Source: Pedobacter fastidiosus (GTDB lineage: Bacteria; Bacteroidota; Bacteroidia; Sphingobacteriales; Sphingobacteriaceae). From it: a stretch of DNA of 64,000 nt. The translations under genes were made by a program, and so were the position numbers. Shown here in pieces: positions 35,498 through 45,093 of this stretch (positions are counted from its first letter, which is position 1; each line of letters opens with the position of its first letter). The stretch covers positions 29,132 to 93,131 of the forward strand of contig NZ_JACRYL010000003.1 in the NCBI RefSeq assembly GCF_014306625.1. The letters are read 5' to 3'. The notes beneath the pieces are model-generated. The model was not told the origin of the DNA. It did no database searches and saw only the letters and a program-made list of their open reading frames with translations.

Positions 35498-35944
35498 TCC
35501 TTTTAAACAGTTACAACCTAAACAAAAGTGTTTTCTTTTGTCACAGTGCGGTTAATTTGAATTTTGAAAGATCCCTCAAGGCCACCTCACTATTTTTCAA
35601 AGAATAGAAAAATTATTAAGGGAGAAACCCTTTAACAGCAACATTTATCCATCAAATGGTAAAACAACTCGCATAACTCATTTATTATGTACTGAGCGCC
35701 AGGCATTAAGTACATAACTATAGTTAGCCGAAAGGATGCATATTTTTTTAAAGTGATAGGAAACATACAGATATAAATCCAGTTTTTAAGTTCCAGCCTT
35801 TAAAATTGCTTTTCTAGGTCATACAAAACCAAAGCTTTTTGCATAGGGGTTTACTTAAGTTATATTCAGTTCCTATTCATAGCTAAGCCGTAGTCTAAGG
35901 CATGATGCTTGCATTTTAAGGCATATATTATGCACACATAAGAA
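35498..35944. other. gene-free region between murI and the PurF-like gene
   Basis: About 450 bp without a plausible gene. The one notable structure is a 9-bp perfect stem TTATGTACT (35685-35693) / AGTACATAA (35709-35717) with a 15-nt GC-richer loop. It lacks a U tract on either strand, so it is not a standard terminator. Confidence 0.45.
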
Positions 35945-36763
35945 TTACATTTTACTGCTCTTAAGCTCCGCTCCAAAAAAGATAGAAGCATGTTCATCAA
36001 AAGCGGTTGGATCTCCGCTGGTATAAAATTCCTTTTTACCACCTTTACCAAGCTGTTCTTCCATTTCTGGATGTCTGTTCAGATAATTTATTAAACTTTG
36101 AGCCACAATTTCGCCCTGCGATAATATAGTGATAGTATCTGGTAATGCAGTTTTAAGCTTTGGCAATAACAAAGGATAATGTGTACAAGCGAGCAAAACG
36201 CAATCAATATCTTTAGCTTGTTCAATCAACGCGTTACAATATTCGTTAACAAAAAAATCTGCTCCAGCTTGCAAATGTTCGTTGTTCTCGATCAGCGGTA
36301 CCCACATTGGGCAACTTTGCTGATGAACAATAATCTCGGGAAAAAATTTATTGATTTCTAATAAGTATGATTGCGAATTAACCGTGCCCCTAGTCCCCAT
36401 TACGCCAACCTGATTAGATGAGGTGTACTGACCAATAACCTCTGCTGTGGGTCTTATTACACCCAATACTCTCCTATCGGGATACTTTAATGGTAAATCC
36501 TTTTGTTGAATCGTTCTCAACGCCTTTGCCGATGCCGTGTTGCAGGCCAATATCACAAGCTTGCATCCTTTTGCAAAAAGCCATTCAACACACTCTAAGG
36601 TATAACGGTAAATGGTATCGAAAGAATGATCTCCATAAGGCGATCGGGCATTATCGCCCAAATAAATATAATTGTAATCGGGTAATTGTCCAGCAATAGA
36701 TCGAAAAACCGTTAAGCCTCCATAGCCCGAATCGAAAATACCTATTGGTGAAGTGTTGTTCAT
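35945..36763 (-). CDS. murI: glutamate racemase
   Basis: Makes D-glutamate for peptidoglycan in the cytosol. The 272-residue protein opens with SPIGIFDSGYGGLTV and carries YLGDNARSPYG, the first catalytic Cys in LACNTASAKALR and the second in LLACTHYPLLLP, with spacing normal for the Asp/Glu racemase family. It lies downstream of the Skp/BamA cluster on the same strand, separated by a terminator, and is probably expressed separately. Confidence 0.96.
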   Translation of the reverse strand: MNNTSPIGIFDSGYGGLTVFRSIAGQLPDYNYIYLGDNARSPYGDHSFDTIYRYTLECVEWLFAKGCKLVILACNTASAKALRTIQQKDLPLKYPDRRVLGVIRPTAEVIGQYTSSNQVGVMGTRGTVNSQSYLLEINKFFPEIIVHQQSCPMWVPLIENNEHLQAGADFFVNEYCNALIEQAKDIDCVLLACTHYPLLLPKLKTALPDTITILSQGEIVAQSLINYLNRHPEMEEQLGKGGKKEFYTSGDPTAFDEHASIFFGAELKSSKM

Positions 36764-36829
36764 ATTAAAATCTAATTACCTAAAGTCGAAAATAATTTAT
36801 ATTCATTTGGGCGTTTTAACACGCTGTTC

Positions 36830-36890
36830 GTTATATCTTTTTGTCAGAAAAAGCCAAAAAGGATGCCACTTCCATCGTTAACGCTAGCAA
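36830..36890. repeat. dispersed intergenic repeat, second copy
   Basis: CGTTATATCTTTTTG ... AGAAAAAGCC followed by AAAAAGGATGCCACTTCCATC shares its order of blocks with the element at 21.83-21.91 kb. It lies between murI and the terminator of the Skp gene and contains no ORF. Confidence 0.45.
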
Positions 36891-36954
36891 ATAGTTTAAT
36901 AATATCCAGTTGCCGGTTGGTTTAAAATATTGCAGTTTAATTTTAAACAAAAAA

Positions 36955-36981
36955 GCGGAATTAAGATAAACTTAATTCCGC
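36955..36981 (-). terminator. terminator of the envelope gene cluster
   Basis: An 11-bp perfect stem GCGGAATTAAG/CTTAATTCCGC with a 5-nt loop, followed on the minus strand by TTTTTTG. It is 41 bp past the stop of the last Skp/OmpH gene and ends the bamA-side transcript. Confidence 0.92.
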
Positions 36982-37022
36982 AATATAATTTTCACTTGAG
37001 TCAAACGACTCAGGATTGACGA

Positions 37023-37601
37023 CTATTTTTTTGGTGCTGCTGGTTTTGCTGCTGTTGCAGATACACCTAATTTAGTTTTAACTGCTGCAGTGATATCATC
37101 ACCACCTTCCCAGAAAACTAAGTTGTTTCCACCTTGTCCGTTTGAAATATCGAAAACGTAAGCTAATCCTTTTTCTTTAGATACTGCAGAAATTGCGTTT
37201 CCAACTTTAACACGGATTGGTTCGAATAACTCACCTTGTTTTGTGCTTAAATCTTGTGATGCTTTTGTACGTGCATCAGTAATGCGTTTTTCAAGATCTT
37301 GTAATTCCTGACCTGCAACTTGCAATTCTTTGCCTACTTGTTCTTTGTTTGCTTCACTTAAAGTTTTTTCTTTAGCTTGTGCCGCTGCCAATTTAGTTTG
37401 GTATTCTTTGATCATGCCATCAATATCAGCTTGTTTGGTTTTACCTAAGCCTTCTAAAGTAGTTTGAGCAGCTTTAGCCTCAGGCAAACTTGCAAATACC
37501 TCTTCCGAATTAATGTGACCCAATTTTTGTTGTGCATTTGCCATATTCGCTGTAAACAATAAACCTGCTGCTACAAAGAATACGTTAATTAACTTTCTCA
37601 T
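37023..37601 (-). CDS. Skp/OmpH-family periplasmic chaperone (second copy)
   Basis: Periplasmic chaperone for outer-membrane proteins, 192 residues. A signal peptide ends in NMANAQ, then KLGHINSEEVFASLPEAKAAQ gives the small sheet of Skp, and a long charged coiled coil (~45-125) forms the tentacle arm. The C-terminal strand region (KEKGLAYVFDISNGQGGNNLVFWEGGDDIT) closes the body, and an Ala/Pro/Lys tail follows. It lies 62 bp behind a divergent paralogue and behind bamA, a usual Bacteroidota order. Confidence 0.9.
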   Translation of the reverse strand: MRKLINVFFVAAGLLFTANMANAQQKLGHINSEEVFASLPEAKAAQTTLEGLGKTKQADIDGMIKEYQTKLAAAQAKEKTLSEANKEQVGKELQVAGQELQDLEKRITDARTKASQDLSTKQGELFEPIRVKVGNAISAVSKEKGLAYVFDISNGQGGNNLVFWEGGDDITAAVKTKLGVSATAAKPAAPKK

Positions 37602-37663
37602 CGTTCTATTTTACTTTTTTATTTTTTTAATTGTTTTTCCTAAAAATCAAGGGGCGAATATAA

Positions 37664-38194
37664 TTAATTATTCGCAGTTCCCGGCTTGTAACCTAATTTT
37701 ACAATCACGTCATTACTAACATCGTAACTACTGCTTGCGTAAATCATCATGGTTGCTTCACTGCTCTTATCAAAAATGAAATCTAGATATTTTGCTTTGG
37801 CAATTTGTTTAATTACATCAGCAACCTTATCCTGAATGGGCTTAATAAGTTTTGTTCTGCTTTGAAAAAGCTCTCCATCTGGTCCAAATTTCTGACGTTG
37901 AAATTCTTTCGCCTGTTTTTCTTTTTCAATAATTTCGTTTTCACGACGCTTACGCATATCATCCGTTAATAAAACCTGATCTGCCTGATAAGCTTTGTAC
38001 ATTCTGTCGATCTCTCCAAAATTTTGATCAACTTGCTGTTGCCATTGTTTTGAAGCAACATCCAACTGGCTTAATGCCGATTTGTATTCTGGCAAATGTT
38101 TAAGGATATACTCCGTATCTACATAAGCAAACTTCTGTGCAAAGGCTCCGAAAGTTGTGCAAAGTAAAAATGCGATAAAAAGATATTTTTTCAT
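37664..38194 (-). CDS. Skp/OmpH-family periplasmic chaperone (first copy)
   Basis: A 176-residue exported chaperone with signal peptide ending in GAFAQ and start FAYVDTEYILKHLPEYKSAL, the Skp body strand. The helical arm (~40-120) is Gln/Lys-rich, and the closing segment KAKYLDFIFDKSSEATMMIYA resembles that of the following paralogue but with little identity elsewhere. The two copies may form homo- or heterotrimers. It follows bamA by 99 bp, and probably shares its transcript. Confidence 0.9.
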   Translation of the reverse strand: MKKYLFIAFLLCTTFGAFAQKFAYVDTEYILKHLPEYKSALSQLDVASKQWQQQVDQNFGEIDRMYKAYQADQVLLTDDMRKRRENEIIEKEKQAKEFQRQKFGPDGELFQSRTKLIKPIQDKVADVIKQIAKAKYLDFIFDKSSEATMMIYASSSYDVSNDVIVKLGYKPGTANN

Positions 38195-38293
38195 TTTGTG
38201 TGTGTTTTAATGATTAGCAATAACCTAAGCTTTCTATAAACTCAACTTGATATGTTTTATTGCATAAATAGTTAAATTTTTATTATTTATCAA

Positions 38294-40837
38294 TTAAAAT
38301 CCACCTAATTGTTGTGCGATACTAAAGTGGAACTGTCCTTTGTTTGCATCTGGTAAACCAGGGATCTTATCGAAACCGTAACCATAATCAATACCCAACA
38401 AACCAAAAATTGGCAAGAAGATTCTGGCACCAACACCAACTGATCTTCTAATGTTAAATGGATTGAAGTCGTTAAACTTATTCCAAGTATTACCACCCTC
38501 AGCAAATGCCAACACGAATGCTGTTGCCTGCTGACTTGCAATTACCGGATAACGTGCCTCTAAAACATATTTAGTATAAATCGGGCTACCAGATTGTTGT
38601 GCAATTGTTGGATCAGAACCTACCGGGATTACTGTATTATTAGCATAACCACGCATTGCGATTAACTCAGAACCCTGTAAGAAGTCAAACCCTTGCATAC
38701 CATCACCACCTAATTTGAAACGCTCAAATGCCGATTGACCAACTGCTTTGTTGTATTGACCTAAGAAACCAAATTGTGCTTGTGCTTTAATAACCAAGTT
38801 TCCAACAACGCGTTGATACCATTGCGAATCGAATTTCCATTTGTGATACTCAGTGAAACGATATTTTTCCTTATCAGATGCCGTTGCATAATTTGTTTTG
38901 TTAAACAATGAATATGGTGGCGTTGCCTGAATGGTGAAACGAAGGAATGAACCCGATTTAGGGAAAATAGGTGAATCCCTTGAATCGCGACTGATCTCTT
39001 GTGATAAGTTTAAGTTGTAAGATGTACCCGTACTAAATAAGTAACCTGTGTAGTTATTTAAAATATACTGTTGTAAATTAACTGCATGGCTTAATTGGAA
39101 GTAGTTATCTGGCCAGTTTAATCTTCTACCCAAACTTACAGTTACACCATTTAAACGAATTTTTTGATAAGAAGAACTTGCCTCATCATAACCGTTAGAT
39201 TGTAATGAAGTAAATGCACTTACACCAAAGCTAACTGGTTTCTCGCCACCAAACCAAGGTTGAGAGAAAGAGAAACTATAAGATTGGTAATACTTGCCGT
39301 TTGTTTGTCCACGTAAACTTAATTTCTGCCCATCTCCTTTTGGTAAAGGTTTGTAAGCTTTTAAATTAAATAAGTTGCGTAAAGAGAAGTTGTTAAAGGT
39401 TAAACCCAATGTACCTATAATACGGCCACCACCAAAACCACCTGATAACTCAATCTGATCTGAAGGTTTTTCTTCAACAGCATATTCAATATCAACCGTT
39501 CCATCTGCCGGATTAGGGCGAGGAGTTGGAACTGTTTTAGATTCATCAAAGTTACCCAATTGGCCAATCTCACGAATGGTACGAATTAAATCACTTTTAT
39601 TAAATTTTTGTCCTGGTTTGGTACGAATCTCACGCAAAACCACTTTATCATTGGTAATGGTATTACCTTTTAAAGTAATTCGATTGTTGGTATATTGAGG
39701 TCCTTCATACATACGCATTTCAACATCTACTGTATCGCCGTAAATTTTGGTTTGTACCGGGTCAATATTAAAAGTTAAGTAACCATTATCAGTGTACATA
39801 CTGTTAATATCGCCACCGTTTTCACCACCACCGTTAAGTTTTTTATTTAATTTTTCTTCGCTAAAAAGATCACCCTTTTCAATGGTTAATACTTTATTTA
39901 AAACACTATCAGGATAAATTGCATTACCCGCCCAAGTAATATTACCGAAGTAATATTTCTTGCCTTCATACAAATCCATTCTAATGTTAACTTTTTTCTT
40001 ATTGTATTGAGAAATGGTATCTTTTAAAAGCTCAGCATCACGGTAACCTTTTTCATGCATTTTAGCAATCATTTTTACCTTGTTTTCATCATACTTTTCT
40101 TTTGCAAATTTGCCAGAACCCCAAAAACGCCACCATGCAAACTGTTTCGGGCTTTTAAGGTATTTTCTCAGCTTTGCTGATTTAAAATCTTTGTTACCAG
40201 TAAAATCAATATGCTGAACCTTAACACGACTTCCTTTATCGATATAAGCTTCTAAAACAACACTGTTTTCTGCATTCGGATCTTTACGGGTTTTGTAATC
40301 AATTGTGGTAAAGAAATAACCCTTATCCAACATATATTTTTTTACAATAGCTGATGTTGTATTATATAAGTTGTCGTTTACAATTTTCCCAGTCTTATCG
40401 TTCAGTTTTTCTTGAATGGCTGTTCTTTGAGATTTACTAATTCCTTTTAAATCAATAGAACTTAAACGCGGACGCTCAACAACTTCTATTTCAAAATAAA
40501 CTGTATCCTGAACAAATTTTTCGATATTTAATTTAACATCGTCAAACAATCCTTGTGCCCAAAGCGTTTTAATTGCATCTGCTGTAGCTTCACCTGGAAG
40601 AACAACCTTATCACCTTTGGTTAATTTAGATAGCGTAACTAAAACTTCTTTATCCAAATACTGAGTTCCAGAAATTGTAGTACCGCCAATAATAAATTCT
40701 TTAGGACTGAAATAATCGAGATCTAAGCCCCCAACCTTTAATGAAGGCGTTGCCGGTGCCTGACCTTGTGGACGTATTTGAGCAAAGGCCGGAGATGCTA
40801 AAACGAGTAGGATTAAAACTTGAAATATTCTTTTCAT
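38294..40837 (-). CDS. bamA: outer-membrane protein assembly factor BamA
   Basis: Core of the outer-membrane beta-barrel insertion machinery, about 847 residues. A signal peptide (MKRIFQVLILLVLASPAFAQ) precedes a Pro-rich linker and about five POTRA repeats to residue ~450, e.g. VKVQHIDFTGNKDF and NNRITLKGNTITNDKV. The C-terminal 16-strand barrel contains the surface-loop motif segment KLGGDGMQGFDF and the ending of an Omp85 protein (FHFSIAQQLGGF). I start it at the ATG at 40837 because the longer frame begins at GTG and adds nine residues in front of the signal peptide. Confidence 0.95.
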   Translation of the reverse strand: MKRIFQVLILLVLASPAFAQIRPQGQAPATPSLKVGGLDLDYFSPKEFIIGGTTISGTQYLDKEVLVTLSKLTKGDKVVLPGEATADAIKTLWAQGLFDDVKLNIEKFVQDTVYFEIEVVERPRLSSIDLKGISKSQRTAIQEKLNDKTGKIVNDNLYNTTSAIVKKYMLDKGYFFTTIDYKTRKDPNAENSVVLEAYIDKGSRVKVQHIDFTGNKDFKSAKLRKYLKSPKQFAWWRFWGSGKFAKEKYDENKVKMIAKMHEKGYRDAELLKDTISQYNKKKVNIRMDLYEGKKYYFGNITWAGNAIYPDSVLNKVLTIEKGDLFSEEKLNKKLNGGGENGGDINSMYTDNGYLTFNIDPVQTKIYGDTVDVEMRMYEGPQYTNNRITLKGNTITNDKVVLREIRTKPGQKFNKSDLIRTIREIGQLGNFDESKTVPTPRPNPADGTVDIEYAVEEKPSDQIELSGGFGGGRIIGTLGLTFNNFSLRNLFNLKAYKPLPKGDGQKLSLRGQTNGKYYQSYSFSFSQPWFGGEKPVSFGVSAFTSLQSNGYDEASSSYQKIRLNGVTVSLGRRLNWPDNYFQLSHAVNLQQYILNNYTGYLFSTGTSYNLNLSQEISRDSRDSPIFPKSGSFLRFTIQATPPYSLFNKTNYATASDKEKYRFTEYHKWKFDSQWYQRVVGNLVIKAQAQFGFLGQYNKAVGQSAFERFKLGGDGMQGFDFLQGSELIAMRGYANNTVIPVGSDPTIAQQSGSPIYTKYVLEARYPVIASQQATAFVLAFAEGGNTWNKFNDFNPFNIRRSVGVGARIFLPIFGLLGIDYGYGFDKIPGLPDANKGQFHFSIAQQLGGF

Positions 40838-40863
40838 TAAAATAATTTGTTCAGTAATGGCCA

Positions 40864-40871
40864 CGAAGGTA
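40864..40871 (-). promoter_or_regulatory. possible -7 element of bamA
   Basis: TACCTTCG on the minus strand, one mismatch from TAnnTTTG, 26 bp before the preferred bamA ATG. It suggests that bamA can be transcribed separately from uppS. Confidence 0.35.
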
Positions 40872-40989
40872 ACAATGTTTTATAAAGCAAAATTACTTTA
40901 TTTAGTTTCCCTTGTAAGTGGTTTCATTTATCGTATAAAAGTGGTGCTAAGTTAGTTTAAACGCTTGTTAAAAAGTGTTAAAAGAAAAA

Positions 40990-41730
40990 TTAGTTTAATT
41001 GTTCGCTAATTTTACCAAAACGGCGCTCGCGTTTTTGATAGTCTACAATGGCCTCGAAAAGATCTTCACGTCTGAAATCCGGCCATAAAACATCAGTAAA
41101 ATAAAACTCCGTGTAAGCCATTTGCCAAAGCAAATAATTGCTGATTCGGTGCTCCCCGCTTGTCCTAATCATTAACTCGGGATCGGGAATATTTACTGTT
41201 GTTAGCTCTGATGAAAAGAGTTTTTCATCAATATCATCCAATGTTATTGTATTATCTTTAACTGCTGATGCAATTTTCTTTACCGCTTCTACTATCTCCC
41301 ATTTCGAGCTGTAACTTAAAGCTAGTGTTAAAGTACATTTCTCGTTGTGGGCCGTTTTAGCCATCGCCTCTTTTAAATCATCAATACATTCTTGCGGTAA
41401 TGATTTAATATCGCCAATAGCATTAAGCTTTACATTGTTTTTATTAAGTGTTTCGGTTTCTTTATTGATGGTCGAAATCAAAATCTGCATTAAAGCATCT
41501 ACTTCTTCTTTTGGTCTGTTCCAGTTTTCTGTAGAAAAAGCATAAAGAGTAAGATATTCAATCCCCACTTCTACACAACCTTCCACAATATCTTTTACAG
41601 ATAACACGCCATGTTCATGACCAAAAACACGCATTTTGCCTTGGCCTTTTGCCCAACGCCCGTTACCATCCATGATTACGGCGATGTGCTTTGGCAGGCG
41701 GTTATAGTCTATTTGTTCTTTAAATCCCAT
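40990..41730 (-). CDS. uppS: undecaprenyl diphosphate synthase (isoprenyl transferase)
   Basis: Condenses isopentenyl diphosphate onto farnesyl diphosphate to make the lipid carrier for cell-wall precursors. The 246-residue protein has the cis-prenyltransferase signature HIAVIMDGNGRWAKGQG with catalytic Asp, then LYAFSTENWNRP, and the C-terminal RTSGEHRISNYLLWQ with phosphate-binding Arg and Ser. The more usual GE.RLSNFLLWQ here reads GEHRISNYLLWQ, a conservative change. It follows the DUF6089 gene by 19 bp. Confidence 0.97.
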   Translation of the reverse strand: MGFKEQIDYNRLPKHIAVIMDGNGRWAKGQGKMRVFGHEHGVLSVKDIVEGCVEVGIEYLTLYAFSTENWNRPKEEVDALMQILISTINKETETLNKNNVKLNAIGDIKSLPQECIDDLKEAMAKTAHNEKCTLTLALSYSSKWEIVEAVKKIASAVKDNTITLDDIDEKLFSSELTTVNIPDPELMIRTSGEHRISNYLLWQMAYTEFYFTDVLWPDFRREDLFEAIVDYQKRERRFGKISEQLN

Positions 41731-41749
41731 TAATTATATCAAAATCAGC

Positions 41750-42547
41750 TTAAAAGGAATAGCATTTTGAGGATACAAAGGTAAAAGATATGCCAACACT
41801 AACAAATAGATAAGTGTCTCTTTTTCTAAAATCGCCTCTTTGTGTTCCTGCGTATCCAGTCTGGTTAAGGGAAGGGTCGGTTAAATTGAGTTGATTTGGC
41901 GGGTTTCCAACAACAACTTGTCTCACAGGATAACTGCCACTTACATCATCAATGTAATCGGTTAACGGTGTTCTATACCCTATTTCTGTAAAAACACTCC
42001 AGGTATCTTTGTAATTATAACGCAAACCAACTCCATAAGGGATGGTTAAAACGACAGTGCTATAGGCGTAATCTTGACCTTCAGTACCCAATCGATCTAA
42101 TCGATAAGTATTTCCATCATATTTAACAGTTGGCTTAAAAATAACCGCACCAGCCCCCATAAAAAGGTAGGGTGTAAATTGCCTTGTTCCTCCGCCTAGT
42201 TTAAAATCGAAGAAATTAAAATCCAACAAAGCACTAAACTCATTAAGCGAGGTTTTAAAACTCAAATTACGTTCACGAAATTGTTCGTTGCTAGATTCTG
42301 AATCTTTTGCCTGAATTTGGCCATAGGTATAGTTAAAACGAAGACCCAAGTACTGATTAAAGTTGCGTTTTGCATAAGCACCTGCAGAAAAACCACTTAT
42401 TTTCAAGGGATTATTCTGATTCAAATCGCCCATATAGCCAGCTCCGCCGGCATTTAAGCCGAGCTCCCAATTGGCAGTTTGCGAATGAGCAAGCTGTCCA
42501 CCGAAAAAGAATAAGAGGATGATTAATAGGAGTTTGTTTAGCGTCAT
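41750..42547 (-). CDS. DUF6089-type outer-membrane barrel protein
   Basis: A 265-residue exported protein with signal peptide MTLNKLLLIILLFFFGGQLAHSQ. The segment NWELGLNAGGAGYMGDLNQ and the later strands (YLGLRFNYTYGQIQ, YLFMGAGAVIFKP, YGVGLRYNYKDTWSVFTEIGYR) are typical of the DUF6089/outer-membrane b-barrel group of Bacteroidota. The place between nadK (2 bp gap) and uppS is conserved in the phylum as far as I recall. Function unknown, but the cluster points to envelope assembly. The C-terminal KCYSF is aromatic as in barrels. Confidence 0.8.
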   Translation of the reverse strand: MTLNKLLLIILLFFFGGQLAHSQTANWELGLNAGGAGYMGDLNQNNPLKISGFSAGAYAKRNFNQYLGLRFNYTYGQIQAKDSESSNEQFRERNLSFKTSLNEFSALLDFNFFDFKLGGGTRQFTPYLFMGAGAVIFKPTVKYDGNTYRLDRLGTEGQDYAYSTVVLTIPYGVGLRYNYKDTWSVFTEIGYRTPLTDYIDDVSGSYPVRQVVVGNPPNQLNLTDPSLNQTGYAGTQRGDFRKRDTYLFVSVGISFTFVSSKCYSF

Positions 42548-42549
42548 AC

Positions 42550-43431
42550 TTAGTAGTTACGGGTATCAATGCCCCATAATAATTTATTCCTTAACGTGTT
42601 TAAGTACGTTTCATTGTTAAGGCGAATAAGATTTACGCAAAAATCGGCTTTTTTTATGGTAATTTTTACTGATCGTTCTACAGTAACGGTTCTACTATCG
42701 CATGAAACCAAAAATTTGGATTCACGAGCTTCAACTTCAAAAGACAAGGAATTATCGTCGGGAACAACAACAGGCCTAACATTTAAGTTGTGCGGTGCAA
42801 TTGGTGTAACTACAAAATTTTCAGAATCTGGATAAATAATTGGTCCGCCACAACTTAAAGAATAAGCTGTAGACCCCGTTGGCGTTGCTATAATTAATCC
42901 ATCTGCCCAATAAGAATTAATAAATTCGTTATTCATGGAAGCATGGATAATCATCATGGCAGAATTATCTCTTCTGTGGATGGTAATGTCGTTAAGCGCA
43001 AAATTCTCTTCTCCAAATAAACCATTTTCAGATTCAAGCACCAAAAGGGAACGTGTATCTAACGTATATTCTCCATTAATAAGTGCGTGCAAAGCTGAAC
43101 CAATTTCATTTTTATTGATGCTGGCGAGAAACCCCAGACGGCCAAAATTGATTCCGATCACGGGAATGCCCGAGTTACGGATTAAAGAAAGTGTATCCAG
43201 CAAAGTTCCATCTCCACCCAAGCTCAAGAGCACATCGGCATGGAGTTTAAGTTCGTCATGATTATGAAAAATGACCGTATTTGCTGGCAATTTAATTTTG
43301 CCGTGTAAAGAGTTTTTAAATTTATGGTGTAAAACGGGTTGGATGTTATGACTTTTTAAATGATCGAAAACCTCTTGAATATAAGGTAAAACTGAATCAT
43401 TAAAATCCCTCCCGTAAATTGCAATCCTCAT
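42550..43431 (-). CDS. nadK: NAD kinase
   Basis: ATP-dependent phosphorylation of NAD to NADP in the cytosol. The 293-residue protein carries the nucleotide motif LSLGGDGTLLDTL, the NAD-binding NDITIHR motif, and PTGSTAYSLSCGGPI with the following glycine-rich loop. The C-terminal sheet region (FEVEARESKFLVSCDSR) is normal. Flanked by 2 and 9 bp gaps, it is part of the tightly packed unit hydrolase-CBS-nadK-DUF6089-uppS. Confidence 0.96.
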   Translation of the reverse strand: MRIAIYGRDFNDSVLPYIQEVFDHLKSHNIQPVLHHKFKNSLHGKIKLPANTVIFHNHDELKLHADVLLSLGGDGTLLDTLSLIRNSGIPVIGINFGRLGFLASINKNEIGSALHALINGEYTLDTRSLLVLESENGLFGEENFALNDITIHRRDNSAMMIIHASMNNEFINSYWADGLIIATPTGSTAYSLSCGGPIIYPDSENFVVTPIAPHNLNVRPVVVPDDNSLSFEVEARESKFLVSCDSRTVTVERSVKITIKKADFCVNLIRLNNETYLNTLRNKLLWGIDTRNY

Positions 43432-43440
43432 AATTAGGGT

Positions 43441-44103
43441 TTAAACATTTAAATAGTTCATGAAAGAATCGTATCGTTCCTGAGAACCATCATCAATTTG
43501 GGTATTGTTATATACTTCTTTCACTAGGTAATCGTATCGCTCAAATGAAGCAACAAGACCACTTACTTCGGTTTTATTTATCTTTAGGGTAACTTCCAAT
43601 CGAGTAGAATCTTCGAAAGAATTTACATAAGATGATAAGATTTGTGCATTATCAGCCTCCACAATTTGTGAAATATGCGCTAAAGAATTATCGCGATTGC
43701 TGATTTCCAGAACGATAATTCCACCAGGTTGATTAACCGCATATTGTTCGGCAACGGCATCAATCATATTATTAATCGAGATTAAACCAACGTAGTTTTT
43801 CTGCGCATCTAAAACAGCAACGGCAGTTAATTTAAGCTGACTTAACAATCTGATTACATCATAAGTATGGGCATCTTTTAAGATAAAAACGTTGAGCAGA
43901 TTTACAGAAATATCTTTAATTAAAGTATCATGATCACGAAGGTTTAACAAATCATCTTCGGCAATTAAACCCAAAAAAGAGCCATCGTTAACAACCGGCA
44001 TATGCTTTAGTTTAAACTCGTTCATACGATCTAAAGCCTTTTGCACCGTGTCATCGGTTCTTAAAGGTGATATTGCATTTGATATGATTTCTTCGGCAAA
44101 CAT
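43441..44103 (-). CDS. CBS-domain protein with ACT-like C-terminal region
   Basis: A 220-residue cytoplasmic protein. Two CBS motifs occupy ~1-125: one around DRMNEFKLKHMPVVNDGSFLG, the other around LLSQLKLTAVAVLDAQKNYVG. CBS pairs usually bind adenine nucleotides. The remainder (PGGIIVLEISNRDNSLAHISQIVEADNAQI) has the beta-alpha-beta layout of an ACT-like domain. The gene overlaps the upstream hydrolase stop by one base (TAATG), so translation is coupled. Being next to nadK hints at nucleotide sensing, but the role is unknown. Confidence 0.83.
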   Translation of the reverse strand: MFAEEIISNAISPLRTDDTVQKALDRMNEFKLKHMPVVNDGSFLGLIAEDDLLNLRDHDTLIKDISVNLLNVFILKDAHTYDVIRLLSQLKLTAVAVLDAQKNYVGLISINNMIDAVAEQYAVNQPGGIIVLEISNRDNSLAHISQIVEADNAQILSSYVNSFEDSTRLEVTLKINKTEVSGLVASFERYDYLVKEVYNNTQIDDGSQERYDSFMNYLNV

Positions 44104-44867
44104 TATTTAAGTAATATTCTATCTAAAAACTTCTCTAGGTAATTATTAAAAACATCTGGATGTTCCATCATTGGCGCATGGCCACATTTATCAACCCAGT
44201 TCAATTCTGAATTGGGTAATAAATGATGAAACTCCTCTGCAACTTCTGGTGGCGTAACTTTATCGTTTTTACCCCAAATTAAAGAAACAGGAATGGTAAT
44301 TTTTGATAACTCTTTACTCATGTTATGTCGGATAGCCGATTTTGCCATGGTTAATATTCGAATTACCCTAGAACGATCATTAACGGTTTTAAAAACATCA
44401 TCAACAAGTTCTTTTGTTGCTGTTGCAGGATCGTAGAAAGTAAATTCTACTTTCTCTTTTATGTAATCGTAACTTTCTCTTTTTGGAAACGATCCACCAA
44501 ATGCATTCTCGTACAAACCAGAACTCCCGGTAAGCACCAATGCCTTAACAAATTCCTGGTGTGCAACGGTAAATACCAAACCAACATGCCCACCTAAAGA
44601 GTTTCCAATAAGCACTACTTGACTATAGTTTTTATATTTCAAGAAACGATGTACGTATCTTGACAATGCTTTAACACCTAAGGTTAAAATAGGCAAATCG
44701 TAAATTGGCAATATTGGAACAACAACATGATAACGATCCTTGAAATGTTCAATAACCAGCTCCCAGTTGCTCAATTCGCCCATTAAGCCATGTAGTAATA
44801 CCAGCGTTTCACCTTGTCCGGCTTCTATGAATTTAAATCCGTCTTCTTCTATTATCTGGTAGGTCAT
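44103..44867 (-). CDS. alpha/beta hydrolase
   Basis: A 254-residue cytosolic hydrolase. The oxyanion-hole motif is LLHGLMGELSNWE, the nucleophile elbow is GNSLGGHVG, the acid lies in WGKNDKVTPP and the catalytic His in CGHAPMMEHP. A cap region of ~60 residues (SGLYENAFGGSFPKRESYDYI) follows the nucleophile. The substrate is not predictable. It is first in the minus-strand envelope unit, which begins here; the upstream 226 bp up to the YqeY gene must hold the promoter. Confidence 0.85.
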   Translation of the reverse strand: MTYQIIEEDGFKFIEAGQGETLVLLHGLMGELSNWELVIEHFKDRYHVVVPILPIYDLPILTLGVKALSRYVHRFLKYKNYSQVVLIGNSLGGHVGLVFTVAHQEFVKALVLTGSSGLYENAFGGSFPKRESYDYIKEKVEFTFYDPATATKELVDDVFKTVNDRSRVIRILTMAKSAIRHNMSKELSKITIPVSLIWGKNDKVTPPEVAEEFHHLLPNSELNWVDKCGHAPMMEHPDVFNNYLEKFLDRILLK

Positions 44868-45093
44868 ATTATATTCGAGATGGTACTTTGCTACTAAGTT
44901 AGTAGAGTAAAATTAAATTTTTGCATTTCTGTGCCATTTTATTGAAATAAAATCGAAAACGGTACAAAAACATATATTAAAGTATCAAGAGGCAATTATA
45001 AGCGATGAAGGAGCACTTCTCCGTACTTATAACCTAAATCTTCGACTGTAGCCTATTAAGCTTTAGTCCTTTTCACTTGGTCTTGAAACTAAA

